DNA of 64,000 nucleotides. Origin: Marinobacter sp. X15-166B (lineage in GTDB: Bacteria > Pseudomonadota > Gammaproteobacteria > Pseudomonadales > Oleiphilaceae). The stretch is taken from assembly GCF_001752365.1 (NCBI RefSeq), contig NZ_MEIY01000001.1, positions 1,881,569-1,945,568 on the forward strand, in the 5' to 3' direction. A program made the position numbers and the translations under genes. The notes below the pieces were generated by a model. That model made no database searches. It was not told the DNA's origin and saw only the letters and a list, made by a program, of their open reading frames with translations. Shown here in pieces: positions 47,984 through 56,974 of this stretch; position 1 is the stretch's first letter, and each line of letters begins with the position of its first letter.

Positions 47984-49012
47984 TCAGTGCGCCTCCACCC
48001 ACCTGTCCAGCATCGCCGTCGCATCGTCCACAGTCACCAATTCCATCGCCCCTGCAAACTCCGCTTTGGTCCCCCAGCGGGCGTCGTTCACCGACTTGCC
48101 GGTAAACTTCTTCAGGGCGTCGGGATAACGGTTTACACACCAGTTGAGCGAGTTATAAGGGCCTGACCGATAGGGATTGCTGGCGGCAAACAATCCCAAT
48201 ACATCCGTGCCGACCGCACTGGCAATATGCGCCGGGCCGGTATCCGGGGCCACCACCAGATCGGCCTCACTCAACAGTGCGGTCAATTGCTTGAGGGTAT
48301 CCTGTCCGCAGATGTTATGGGGGCGGTGGGTCATGGCCTGTTCGATGCGCTGGCAGTAATCGAGTTCAAACGGGGCCGGGCTGCCCACCAGCGTCACCTG
48401 CATGTTGTGCGCACTGATGGCGTGGTCCGCCAGCCGGGCGTAGCGCTCCACCGGCCAGTTTCTGAGGGGGTGGCTGGAGCAGGGACTGATGATCAGGTTG
48501 CGGCGGTCCGTCGCCAGGTGCGCACGGGCAAAGTCGTGGTCGGCGGCGGTGAGCGGAATGCGCCAGGTCGGCGCCGCCGGCTGCAACCCGAGCGGCTGCA
48601 GAAAACTGGCCAGGCAATCCCGCACATGCTGCTGCGGTGCCGGCGCGATACGCTGATTGATGAACAGGCTGTGCAGGTCTTTGCTGCGGGCCTTGTCGTA
48701 ACCCACTTTGACCCTGGCCGGGATCAGCGCCGCTGCCAGGTTGGCCCGAAAGGCCACCTGCATGTGCAACAGCGCATCAAAATGCCGGCCTTTCATTTGC
48801 CGGCGCAACTCCGCATAGGCCTGCTTGCCCGCCTTTTTATCAAACACGATGAATTCGACGCCGGGCAAGTCGCCGATCAGCCGGGCCTCCAGTTTGCCGA
48901 TGACCCAGGTCAGTTTCACCTCGGGCAGTTGTTGCTGAAGGCTGAGTACCACCGGGACGACATGGGTCACGTCGCCAATGGCGGACAGGCGGAGAATGCA
49001 GATAGAAGTCAT
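47984..49012 (-). CDS. GT9 heptosyltransferase family protein
   Basis: The 342-residue protein belongs to glycosyltransferase family 9, which adds heptose to the LPS inner core. It starts ICILRLSAIGDVTHVVPVV, the family N-terminus, and has SPCSSHPLRNWPVERYA and the sugar-nucleotide site VVAPDTGPAHIASAVG. Whether it adds heptose I or II cannot be told. It is divergent from the Kdo-kinase gene. Confidence 0.9.
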   Translation of the reverse strand: MTSICILRLSAIGDVTHVVPVVLSLQQQLPEVKLTWVIGKLEARLIGDLPGVEFIVFDKKAGKQAYAELRRQMKGRHFDALLHMQVAFRANLAAALIPARVKVGYDKARSKDLHSLFINQRIAPAPQQHVRDCLASFLQPLGLQPAAPTWRIPLTAADHDFARAHLATDRRNLIISPCSSHPLRNWPVERYARLADHAISAHNMQVTLVGSPAPFELDYCQRIEQAMTHRPHNICGQDTLKQLTALLSEADLVVAPDTGPAHIASAVGTDVLGLFAASNPYRSGPYNSLNWCVNRYPDALKKFTGKSVNDARWGTKAEFAGAMELVTVDDATAMLDRWVEAH

Positions 49013-49136
49013 GGGAAGGGTGATCCGTTACAGGTTCTTGGTCCGGGTCGGTAGAGCTTGGGCGGTAATCGTTGCTACACTGCGCGCCACCAATGCGACA
49101 AGCGCACATCATATCGTAAAAACGTTAAGGTTATAC

Positions 49137-49859
49137 ATGGGTGGAGTAGTACACAGGGTGGAAACCCGGTACGGGGTTTGCCTGATTGGCTCAGGTTACA
49201 CCGACGCCGGCATCACCTCAGATTGGTTCCAGCCTGATTACTGGGGTGGGCGCGCCCGGCCGGTGACCAGCGGTGGTCGTGGCAGCGCGTGGTTTGTGGA
49301 AGCCGCTGGTACCCCCATGGTGTTGCGTCGCTACCTCCGGGGAGGGATGGCGGCAAAACTGCTCCGGTCGAGTTATCTCTACACCAGCGAAGACCGTGTG
49401 CGCTCGTTTGCCGAGTTGCGCCTGTTGGAACACCTGATCGATCTGCAATTGCCGGTGCCAGCTCCGGTGGCGGCCTGGTACGGTAAAACGTCGGGCGCGT
49501 ATTACCAGGCGGGTATCATTATTGAGCGTATCGCCGATGCGGTGCCACTGGCGGATCTGATTGATACCCTGGCATTGGACGGGTGGGCTGCGCTGGGTTC
49601 ATTGCTGCGCCGGTTTCATGACGCGGGGGTTAAACACGCAGACCTGAACTGTTACAACATTCTGGTGCGGCAGAAGGAATTTTATTTGATCGACTTTGAC
49701 AAAGGGCAACTGATGGGCGCCGGGAGAAGCCAGCAATGGAAAGCGGCCAGTCTGGAACGGCTGGCCCGGTCATTGCGTAAAGTGGCGGGAGCGGCTGCAC
49801 AGCAACGGGTCTGGGACACAATGATGGCAGGATACGAGCGGAGTACAACAAGTGAGTGA
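49137..49859 (+). CDS. kdkA: 3-deoxy-D-manno-octulosonic acid (Kdo) kinase
   Basis: KdkA phosphorylates Kdo on lipid A precursors. The 240-residue product is close to Haemophilus KdkA in length. It has a kinase-like fold with LLRRFHDAGVKHADLNCYNILV (catalytic loop HADLNxxN) and LIDFDKG (DFG-like metal site). AAGG precedes ATG 49137; the longer frame from 48978 runs back over the divergent gene. It overlaps the next glycosyltransferase by 8 bp. Confidence 0.9.
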   Translation: MGGVVHRVETRYGVCLIGSGYTDAGITSDWFQPDYWGGRARPVTSGGRGSAWFVEAAGTPMVLRRYLRGGMAAKLLRSSYLYTSEDRVRSFAELRLLEHLIDLQLPVPAPVAAWYGKTSGAYYQAGIIIERIADAVPLADLIDTLALDGWAALGSLLRRFHDAGVKHADLNCYNILVRQKEFYLIDFDKGQLMGAGRSQQWKAASLERLARSLRKVAGAAAQQRVWDTMMAGYERSTTSE

Positions 49860-50963
49860 GGGGCGGCCGTTACCGGCAATACTTTGTCTGACGGACGCCT
49901 GTGACCGTCCCGAGTCAGAACTCTTTATAGGCCTTGCAAAAGCGGGCTTCGATGTGGGGGTCATGTGCAATCCGAAAGGGCGGAATTATCAGCGCCTGAT
50001 GGACGCCGGTCTGGTGGTCGGAACCCTGGCGTTGCAGGGCCGGTTTGATAAAGCGGGCACCGCGGCCATCAAGCAGCAGTTGGCGCAGAAACAGTATGAT
50101 GTGATTCACGCCTACAATCCGAGGGCGCTGGCATGCGGATTGCGGGCGTCCAAAGGCCTGCCAGTCAGCATCGTGGCTTACCGGGGCGTGATCGGCAACA
50201 TCAGTTTTTTGAATCCGGAATCCTGGATCACCTTCTTGCACCCCCGGGTCAGTCGCATTGTGTGCGTGGCGGATGCGATTAAAGACTATTTGGCGTCCAT
50301 ACGCTTGCTGGGACTCAGGATTCCGTCTCACAAACTGCAGCGTATCTACAAGGGGCATGATTTAAGCTGGTACACCGATCAGCCGGCTGACCTGCGTGAG
50401 GTTGGCGTACCCGCGGGTGCCTTTGTGGTGTGTTGTACCGGGCGGGATGTGCCCCGCAAGGGCTTTGATGTGCTGGTGAACGCCGTGGATCTGTTGCCCG
50501 CGGACGTCGAGGTGCATCTGTTGTTGGTGGGCGACGTCATCAACAACCAGACCTTGCAGGCTCAGGTGGCGCAGACCAAACGCCCTGAGCGAATCCATTT
50601 TGCCGGTTATCGCCAGGATGCGCCCGCCGTCGCGGCGGCCAGTGATGTGTTCGTGTTGCCCTCGACCGAGCGCGAAGGCTTGCCCCGGGCGGTGATTGAA
50701 GCCATGGCCTATGGAACCACCCCATTGGTGACCGCGGTGGGCGGTATGCCGGAACTGGTTGAGGACGGCGTCAGCGGCCTGGTGGTGCCCCCCCCAGAGA
50801 CGCCCAGGCACTGGCTGATGCCATGACGCGGCTGTACCGCGATCGAGGCCTGTTAACACAGATGGGGGCGGCCGCCCGCCAGCGCATCGCCGACGATTTC
50901 CATACGTCACGCACCGTTCAGCAGACCGGGGATTTGTACCAAACCCTGGCAGGTCATCAATAA
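49852..50963 (+). pseudogene. GT4 glycosyltransferase frameshifted at a C8 tract
   Basis: The gene reads as a GT4 enzyme from ATG 49852 (CLTDACDRPESELF, then the DVFVLPSTEREGLPRAVIEAMA nucleotide-sugar region). At a run of eight C (50788-50795) the frame shifts and stops at 50826. With six or nine C it would continue RDAQALADAMTRLYRD to a stop at 50963, immediately before the next ATG. The last 45 residues of the family fold are thus displaced. Phase variation or sequencing error are both possible. Confidence 0.82.
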
Positions 50964-52025
50964 ATGCGTCGTTACCTGTTTTTTGTCAATCAACCCTACT
51001 CCTATTCGATCCTGCGTCCGTTGCAGGAGGAAATTCGCCGCCGGGGCGATGAGGCCGCCTGGTTTGTCGCCGGCTGCACCGCCGACCCCCTGATGGCTGA
51101 CGAAATACGGTTGCATACGGTTCAGGAGGTCATGGACTATAACGCCTGTGCGACCTTTGTGCCGGGCGACTGGGTGCCGTATTTTTTCCCTGGCATCAAA
51201 GTGGAAGTTTTCCATGGCATGGCCCGCAACAAGCGCGGGCACGGCAGTGAGGACGACAGCGACCACTACCGGATAAGGGGCTGGTTCGACCTCTATTGCA
51301 CCCACGCAGACAAAGATACCGCCAGGTTCCAGCAGCTGGCCCGAAAACACGGTCATTTTGCGGTGGCCAAAACCGGTTGGCCCAAACTGGATCCATTGCT
51401 GCAGGCCGGGGTGAGTGGCCGAAGGGAAACCGGCGAAGATTCGCGCCCCGTTGTTTTTTACGCCTCCACCTTCAGCCGCTCGGTCACTTCCGCGCCCGCA
51501 CTGCTGGAAACCATTGCTGAATTGTCCCGCAGTGGCCGCTGGAAATTTCTGGTTACCCTGCATCCCAAAATGGATCCCGGGGTGGTGGAGGCCTATCGCA
51601 GTTTGGCCGGTGAACATCTGGACTTTATCGAAAGTGACCAAGACCTGCTGGAGGTGTTGCCCAAAGCGGACGTGATGTTGTGCGATACATCCTCCATCAT
51701 GTTCGAGTTTATGTTCCTCGATCGCCCAGTGGTCACTTATCGCACCAAAATGCCTGGCCCCTACCTGATCGATGTGGAGGAAGTAAGCGAGCTGGAGTCC
51801 GCCCTGACTCAGGCGGTGGCGGATGCAACGGATGTGTTGCGTGCGTCCAAAGCCCTCTGCCATGAGCTGCACTCGTTTACGGACGGGCAATCCAGTGGCC
51901 GGGTGCTCGACGCCGTGGAAGCGTTTCTTCAGGGGGGGCAAACCAGCCTGCGCCGCAAGCCGCTGAATCTGGTCCGTAAGTTAAAAGTTCGCCAGCGACT
52001 CAAACGGGAATTGGCCAAAAAATAG
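50964..52025 (+). CDS. CDP-glycerol glycerophosphotransferase-like (TagB/TagF) protein
   Basis: The 353-residue protein resembles the catalytic half of TagB/TagF polyol-phosphate transferases. It has the pattern VFHGMARNKRG, HPKMDPG and the signature LCDTSSIMFEFMFLDRPVV. It could add glycerol-phosphate to LPS or another glycan. It starts directly at the end of the full-length frame of the preceding glycosyltransferase and ends with a basic tail. The acceptor is unknown. Confidence 0.82.
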   Translation: MRRYLFFVNQPYSYSILRPLQEEIRRRGDEAAWFVAGCTADPLMADEIRLHTVQEVMDYNACATFVPGDWVPYFFPGIKVEVFHGMARNKRGHGSEDDSDHYRIRGWFDLYCTHADKDTARFQQLARKHGHFAVAKTGWPKLDPLLQAGVSGRRETGEDSRPVVFYASTFSRSVTSAPALLETIAELSRSGRWKFLVTLHPKMDPGVVEAYRSLAGEHLDFIESDQDLLEVLPKADVMLCDTSSIMFEFMFLDRPVVTYRTKMPGPYLIDVEEVSELESALTQAVADATDVLRASKALCHELHSFTDGQSSGRVLDAVEAFLQGGQTSLRRKPLNLVRKLKVRQRLKRELAKK

Positions 52026-52036
52026 CTTTTTGGCCA
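52012..52036. other. Perfect 10-bp hairpin over a stop codon between convergent genes
   Basis: TGGCCAAAAA (52012-52021) pairs with TTTTTGGCCA (52027-52036) around ATAGC. The loop holds part of the TAG stop of the preceding gene. The U-rich arm makes a bidirectional terminator plausible for the two convergent genes, but the stem is not GC-rich. Confidence 0.5.
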
Positions 52037-52053
52037 TTTGCGACGCGTCTTGT

Positions 52054-54075
52054 TCAACTGTCGTTGGTCTTTCGCTTTTCCGCACTCAGGGTCCACAACC
52101 CCGCATATTTATTAAAGGTGACCTGGGCATAGGTAACCGCAGTCAGGTAGCCAACCGCGCCGTCGAGGAACCCGAACCGCAGCAGATACACATGAGCGAA
52201 GGTGAGCCAGCCACGGAACGCGGGGTACAGCATGGTGCGTGTCTTCTGGCCTTGCCGCCGCTTTTCCTGAGCGCCCAGCCAGGCGTATTTCGCACTTTTT
52301 TCCAATGAGTGGCCGAAGTTTCGGTGGGTGTAATGGGTGAGCCGGCCGCGCAGGGTCTTGATGGTGCGCCCTGCGGGGATCAGGATGCGTTCATGCACCA
52401 GTGCGTCGGAGAAGCGCACGCCCTCGCGGCGGAACAGCCGCAAGGGTGCCCGGCCACTGCGGCCAAAATCCAGGCGTGCCCCGTAGATGGTCACCGCCCA
52501 AGGCAGTTTGTAGGCGTCTGCGTCCGGGGCAGCGAGGCGATGGTTGATCTCGCGCGCCAGCGCCGGCGTAATCCGCTCGTCGGCATCGATCGACAGCACC
52601 CAGTCACCGCTGGCTTTCTCCAGTGCTCTCTGTTTTTGCACGCCAAAACCTGGCCAGTCGGTGACTTCAACAATATCTGCGTACTGGCGAGCGATTTCAA
52701 CGGTGCGGTCGCTGCTGCCGCTGTCCAGTACGATGATTTCATCGGCCACCAGGCGGGCGGATTGCAGGCAGGCGGCAATGTGGTCTTCTTCATTTTTGGT
52801 GATGACGGTGGCCGATACGCGCACACGGCGTTGGCGGGTGTAGGATTGGCCGAGTTCGTGATACAGCGCTGCGGCCAGGCTGCTGATGGCCAGTAAGTAA
52901 AACGTCAGCAACAGACTGCGGTCGAAGGCAGCTTCGGTGAGCCCAAACATCAGGTAGCCGGTGGACACCATGGTCCCGGCGATGGCCAGATAGGCGCTGG
53001 GTCTGTGGGGATTGAACATCTGCTTACCGAATAACACCATGGGAATAAACAGTATAAAGGCCCAGCTGAAGGCGCCCGGGGTACCCCGTGTGGCTGCCAG
53101 ATTGAGCAGGTCGTTGTGGGGGTGGCCGGTGCAGCAGCTGGCGATCACTGCAGACACCTCGCCGCTGGAAGCGGCGTGTCTGGCGGCCTCGGTGAAACCG
53201 CCAAGACCGGCACCCACCAAAGGGTTGTCGACAAACAACTGCCAGGCGAGCGCCCAGAGTTCAAAGCGGATGTGCATGTTGGTATCAACACCGCCTTGTT
53301 GCGCCAGGGTGCCCAGAGCGGCGATGGCGCGACCGCTGGAAAAGGCGAACACCGACGTGAAGACGACCGCCACCAGTACAATGACGGTGCGCAGTTTGGG
53401 TTTCACCAGCGGCATAAAGAGCAGCAGCAACAGCGGCAGTGCGATCAGGTTGCTGCGGGTTTCTGACAGATTAGCGACGTATAGCCCGCCCAGACCAACA
53501 ATAATCAGCAGGGCGCCCGCACTGGAGTTCCTGCAGCTGAAGAAATAACCGGCCCCGAGCAGGGTGAGCACACTGCCCAACAGGGCGACGTTGCCAAAGG
53601 ATATGGCGTTGATGCCGCCGCCAAATCGGCCCGCGCGTAACGCGGCCAGAGAAACATCCTGGGTCAGGACCGTGTAAGCCACCATGGCGATGGCCGCAGC
53701 CGGCACCAGTGCCAGGGCGATGAATACACTGCGAGCGCTGAGCTGCGACTTGGTGAACGCCACGACCAACGGCCAAAACAGAATGAAGCGCGCGGCGGTG
53801 CCCAGGTTTTTTCCACCCTCATAAGTAAAGGATTCGAACACCCAGGCAATCAGGCTGACCAGAACAAAGAACCAGAATGCGAAGTGCATCAGACGCAGCT
53901 CTTTGGGCTTGTCCCAATCTGTTGCGGCCAATGTGTGGCGTTTTATGTACAGCAGGCCACAGAGGGCGGTCACCAGTGTGGCCGTTGCCAGCACACTGGA
54001 GGAAACCAGAGCCCCACCAAGACCGACCATTAGCAGCAGGTGGATTGCCCAGTCACTTTTGTTCATGGTCAGCAT
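52054..54075 (-). CDS. Fusion of O-antigen ligase-like and GT2 glycosyltransferase domains
   Basis: The 673-residue protein joins two LPS enzymes. Residues 1 to about 420 form a polytopic membrane domain of the Wzy/WaaL ligase type, with a large loop holding DNPLVGAGLGGF and the HPHNDLLNLAATRG motif. Residues from about 435 are a soluble GT2 enzyme (SATVITKNEEDHIAACL, DEIIVLDSGSSDRT, SIDADERI) like WaaE/KdtX core beta-glucosyltransferases. The frame is continuous. It starts inside the 3' end of the LpxL-like gene (7-bp overlap); ATG 54066 is an alternative. Confidence 0.85.
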   Translation of the reverse strand: MLTMNKSDWAIHLLLMVGLGGALVSSSVLATATLVTALCGLLYIKRHTLAATDWDKPKELRLMHFAFWFFVLVSLIAWVFESFTYEGGKNLGTAARFILFWPLVVAFTKSQLSARSVFIALALVPAAAIAMVAYTVLTQDVSLAALRAGRFGGGINAISFGNVALLGSVLTLLGAGYFFSCRNSSAGALLIIVGLGGLYVANLSETRSNLIALPLLLLLFMPLVKPKLRTVIVLVAVVFTSVFAFSSGRAIAALGTLAQQGGVDTNMHIRFELWALAWQLFVDNPLVGAGLGGFTEAARHAASSGEVSAVIASCCTGHPHNDLLNLAATRGTPGAFSWAFILFIPMVLFGKQMFNPHRPSAYLAIAGTMVSTGYLMFGLTEAAFDRSLLLTFYLLAISSLAAALYHELGQSYTRQRRVRVSATVITKNEEDHIAACLQSARLVADEIIVLDSGSSDRTVEIARQYADIVEVTDWPGFGVQKQRALEKASGDWVLSIDADERITPALAREINHRLAAPDADAYKLPWAVTIYGARLDFGRSGRAPLRLFRREGVRFSDALVHERILIPAGRTIKTLRGRLTHYTHRNFGHSLEKSAKYAWLGAQEKRRQGQKTRTMLYPAFRGWLTFAHVYLLRFGFLDGAVGYLTAVTYAQVTFNKYAGLWTLSAEKRKTNDS

Positions 54076-54974
54076 ACCCGGTCAGGATTGTAGGGGTTCA
54101 CTTCACCGGCGGGCCGGTGACGCATGCGTTTGTATTCCCATTGATACTGCGCCGGGACCGCGCGCACGCACTGCTCGACGGCGGTGTTCATGGCCGTGGC
54201 CGCCACTACCGGATCTTCGTTGTGGATGGCTCCGTCGACCTCACGGACAACAATGCGGAACCCCTGACTGTTTGGCAACCGCTCCGCATAGGTAATCAGT
54301 ACATCAGCTTGCGTGCGCTGGGCGAGTTTGGCCGCCAGGGTCATGGTGCGCACTTCCATGCCGAAAAAAGGCGCATACACGTTGCCTTTGCCCCGCGGGG
54401 ACTGGTCAGGCAGGATGCCGGCGACACCGCCTTCCCGCAGCAGGGTGGTCATCCGCACCAGACCACGGCGGTCGCCCCGCACCAGTTCGGAGCCCAGGCG
54501 GCTGCGCACCCGGATCATGTATTGTTCAAATTCGGGCATCTTGGGGGGGCTGTAGAGTGCAGCCATCTGGTAACGGGATGAAAAATACAGGCCCGCCAGT
54601 TCCCAGTTGCCCAAATGAGGGGCCAGCAGGATCAACCCTTTGTTGCTGGCTCTGGCCGCTTTCAAAAGTTGCTCACCTTCGATTTCTTTGACCAGACTGA
54701 GGCATTTTTCGACCGGCCATTCCCACATCAGCGGAATTTCGAGCGCGGTCATACCGGTATGACGCAAGGAATGGTGTGACAAGCGCCTGCGCTCTTCCTC
54801 CGGGGTGTCTGGCAAGCAAATGGCCAGGTTGATATCGGTCACCCGCCGGGCATCGGTTTTCAATCGCCACGCCAAGCTGCCCAGAAAACGCCCGATCGCC
54901 TGGGCGGCGGGCAAACACAACAATGCGGAGATGCGAAACAGAAAGGTAACAATGTAATACTTCAGTTTTCTCAT
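54069..54974 (-). CDS. LpxL/HtrB-family lipid A acyltransferase (first copy)
   Basis: The 301-residue protein has an N-terminal membrane helix (YYIVTFLFRISALLCLPA), the catalytic H-x4-D/E motif HLGNWE and the downstream DQSPRGKGNVYAPFFG, as in late acyltransferases of lipid A. ATG 54974 is used; 55007 is possible. Together with a second family member at 59046 the window has two potential secondary acyltransferases. The specific acyl chain is not predictable. Confidence 0.9.
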   Translation of the reverse strand: MRKLKYYIVTFLFRISALLCLPAAQAIGRFLGSLAWRLKTDARRVTDINLAICLPDTPEEERRRLSHHSLRHTGMTALEIPLMWEWPVEKCLSLVKEIEGEQLLKAARASNKGLILLAPHLGNWELAGLYFSSRYQMAALYSPPKMPEFEQYMIRVRSRLGSELVRGDRRGLVRMTTLLREGGVAGILPDQSPRGKGNVYAPFFGMEVRTMTLAAKLAQRTQADVLITYAERLPNSQGFRIVVREVDGAIHNEDPVVAATAMNTAVEQCVRAVPAQYQWEYKRMRHRPAGEVNPYNPDRVC

Positions 54975-55162
54975 GGGAGCCAAGATAAAGTAACGGGGTA
55001 TGTGCACAACAGGCTGTGTGCCAGCGGTGTCCGGACAGTGCGGCCAGAAAGACTTATCTGCGTAAAACTGCCATTATCCCGTGATTGTGGGTACAAAAAC
55101 AGCCCGTGACTGTAACAAGCAGGTTTCCTCAAGGCTATGAATGGCTTACTGCCGAGGTGTGC

Positions 55163-55945
55163 ATGACATTACCGCTATCAGTGTATTATATCACGCTCAA
55201 TGAGGAGCAAAGACTCCCCGAGTCTCTGGCCAAGGTCAAGGGCTGGGTCGATGAGATTGTTGTGGTTGATTCCGGCAGCACTGACAACACCAGGGCCATT
55301 GCCGAGGCCGCCGGCGCGCGGGTGGTGCATAACGACTGGCGGGGATTCGCCTGTCAGAAAGCGTTTGCAGCCAGCCTGTGTCGCAATCGCTGGGTGCTGG
55401 ATCTGGATGGGGATGAAGTCTTGTCGGATGAACTGGTGGCGAACATCCAGACGCTGTTCAGCAGTCCCTTACCGGCCGACGTTGCCGGCTACCAGATGCG
55501 CTGGGTGCTGTCCCAGCCCAATCCCGAACATCCTTTCCGGTACGACAAAAGCAAGTGGATATTGCGCTTGTACGACCGCCACAAAGCGCAGATACAGGCA
55601 GAAAAGAACAGCAACAATGATCGCCCTCAGGTCCTGACCGGCCGGGTTGAAAGGCTCCAGGGGGATGTGCTGCACCGTACATTGATATCCCTGGAGCAAA
55701 TGGAGCGCAAGTATTGTCAGTTATCGACGGAGCAGGCGCGCTTTATGGCTGCAAAGGGCCGGCGGATTTCCAGTGCGCGCTTGGCGGTGGAGTTTCCGCT
55801 GAAGTTTTTGAAGTACTATGTTCTGCATCAGCAGTTCCGCAATGGCTGGTTCGGACTGAGCGTGGCCATGGTGGCCGCCAACCGGAACTTTATGAGGTTG
55901 GCCAAAGCCAAGGAAATTCAACTGCAACAGCGGCTGGGCGGCTAG
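55163..55945 (+). CDS. GT2 glycosyltransferase, WaaE-like
   Basis: The 260-residue protein is a soluble GT2 enzyme. It begins MTLPLSVYYITLNEEQRLP, with DEIVVVDSGSTDNTRAIAE and LDLDGDEVLS as nucleotide-sugar and metal sites. It resembles the C-terminal half of the fusion at 52054, suggesting two related core sugar transfers. GAGG lies 5 nt before ATG 55163. Its stop touches the stop of the convergent GT4 gene. Confidence 0.88.
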   Translation: MTLPLSVYYITLNEEQRLPESLAKVKGWVDEIVVVDSGSTDNTRAIAEAAGARVVHNDWRGFACQKAFAASLCRNRWVLDLDGDEVLSDELVANIQTLFSSPLPADVAGYQMRWVLSQPNPEHPFRYDKSKWILRLYDRHKAQIQAEKNSNNDRPQVLTGRVERLQGDVLHRTLISLEQMERKYCQLSTEQARFMAAKGRRISSARLAVEFPLKFLKYYVLHQQFRNGWFGLSVAMVAANRNFMRLAKAKEIQLQQRLGG

Positions 55946-56974
55946 TTAACCGGCAGCGGCCGCGGCGCGATAGAGGTCGAGGGTATGTTGCACCATGGCA
56001 TTGAGCGTCAACTCGGTCTGCGCGCGCTTCCGCGCCGGGAGTTGCTCCTCATACACCTCGCTCAGATTGGTGTTCAGCAGCCGCGAAAAACCCTCAGCGT
56101 CATGGCCCTTGTAGATGTGCTGCGGCGGCAAAAACTCATTGGCAATCGGCACATCGGTGGCAATCACCGGCTTGCCCGCCAGCAGGGCTTCGGCGAACAC
56201 GTAAGAAAAGCCCTCCCGTCGCGAGGAAATCACCACACCGTCGCAGGAAGCCATCAGCTCGGGTACGTCGTTCCGGTGACCCAGCAGGGTGACGCGTCCG
56301 TTCAGCTGGTAATCGTTTATTCTCGTTTGCAGAGCCGCCCGGTCAGGGCCGTCGCCGGCGATGTACAGGCAACCCCCTGTGGTTCGGAATGCATCGATTA
56401 ACATATCGAAACCCTTGGCGTCGACCAGGCGGCCTGCGGCCAACCAAACAGGCCGCTGACCTGCGGCGGCGAACGCACCCCCATGAGCCGCCGTTAAGGT
56501 CTTGCAATCGAGGCCGTTGTAAACCACGGCAATGTTTTCGCCCGGGATGGTGTTGCCCAGGGTCTGACTGACCGCGATGACCCGGAAAAACGCGGGCGAC
56601 GCCGGGTAACGGGATTTGAACCCGTGAATGGTTGCCATAAGGCGGACGTCGCCCACAAAGTGGCGCAGTGACCGGAGCAGCGCCGCCGCCTTGGTTCCCT
56701 GGGCGTGCACGATATCGAAGCCTTCTGCGCCGATAAAACGCGCAATCTTGAACAATTGGCGAGGGTCGCGTCGTGATCGCCGCGGATTTAACGCCACCCG
56801 CGTCACCGCCACCGCCAGCAATTGCAAGTGTTGGGGCGCGGCCATCACCGTTACCCGGTGGCCCCGTTGCACCAGCCCGTTGGCGAGTTCCTGCGTGTGT
56901 TTTTCCATGCCGCCCACGCCCTCGTGAGACGAAATCATCAACAGCAGGATGTGCAGCGGAGCGTCTTTATCCAC
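55946..56974 (-). CDS. GT4 glycosyltransferase
   Basis: The 342-residue protein is a GT-B retaining glycosyltransferase. It has an N-terminal acceptor domain with EGVGGMEKHTQELANGL and a C-terminal donor site (WLAAGRLVDAKGFDMLIDA, then SSRREGFSYVFAEALLAGKPVIAT). The Ex7E pattern (EGFSYVFAE) is present. It is the last gene of a four-gene minus-strand operon and overlaps its upstream gene by 8 bp. Sugar specificity is unknown. Confidence 0.88.
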   Translation of the reverse strand: MDKDAPLHILLLMISSHEGVGGMEKHTQELANGLVQRGHRVTVMAAPQHLQLLAVAVTRVALNPRRSRRDPRQLFKIARFIGAEGFDIVHAQGTKAAALLRSLRHFVGDVRLMATIHGFKSRYPASPAFFRVIAVSQTLGNTIPGENIAVVYNGLDCKTLTAAHGGAFAAAGQRPVWLAAGRLVDAKGFDMLIDAFRTTGGCLYIAGDGPDRAALQTRINDYQLNGRVTLLGHRNDVPELMASCDGVVISSRREGFSYVFAEALLAGKPVIATDVPIANEFLPPQHIYKGHDAEGFSRLLNTNLSEVYEEQLPARKRAQTELTLNAMVQHTLDLYRAAAAAG

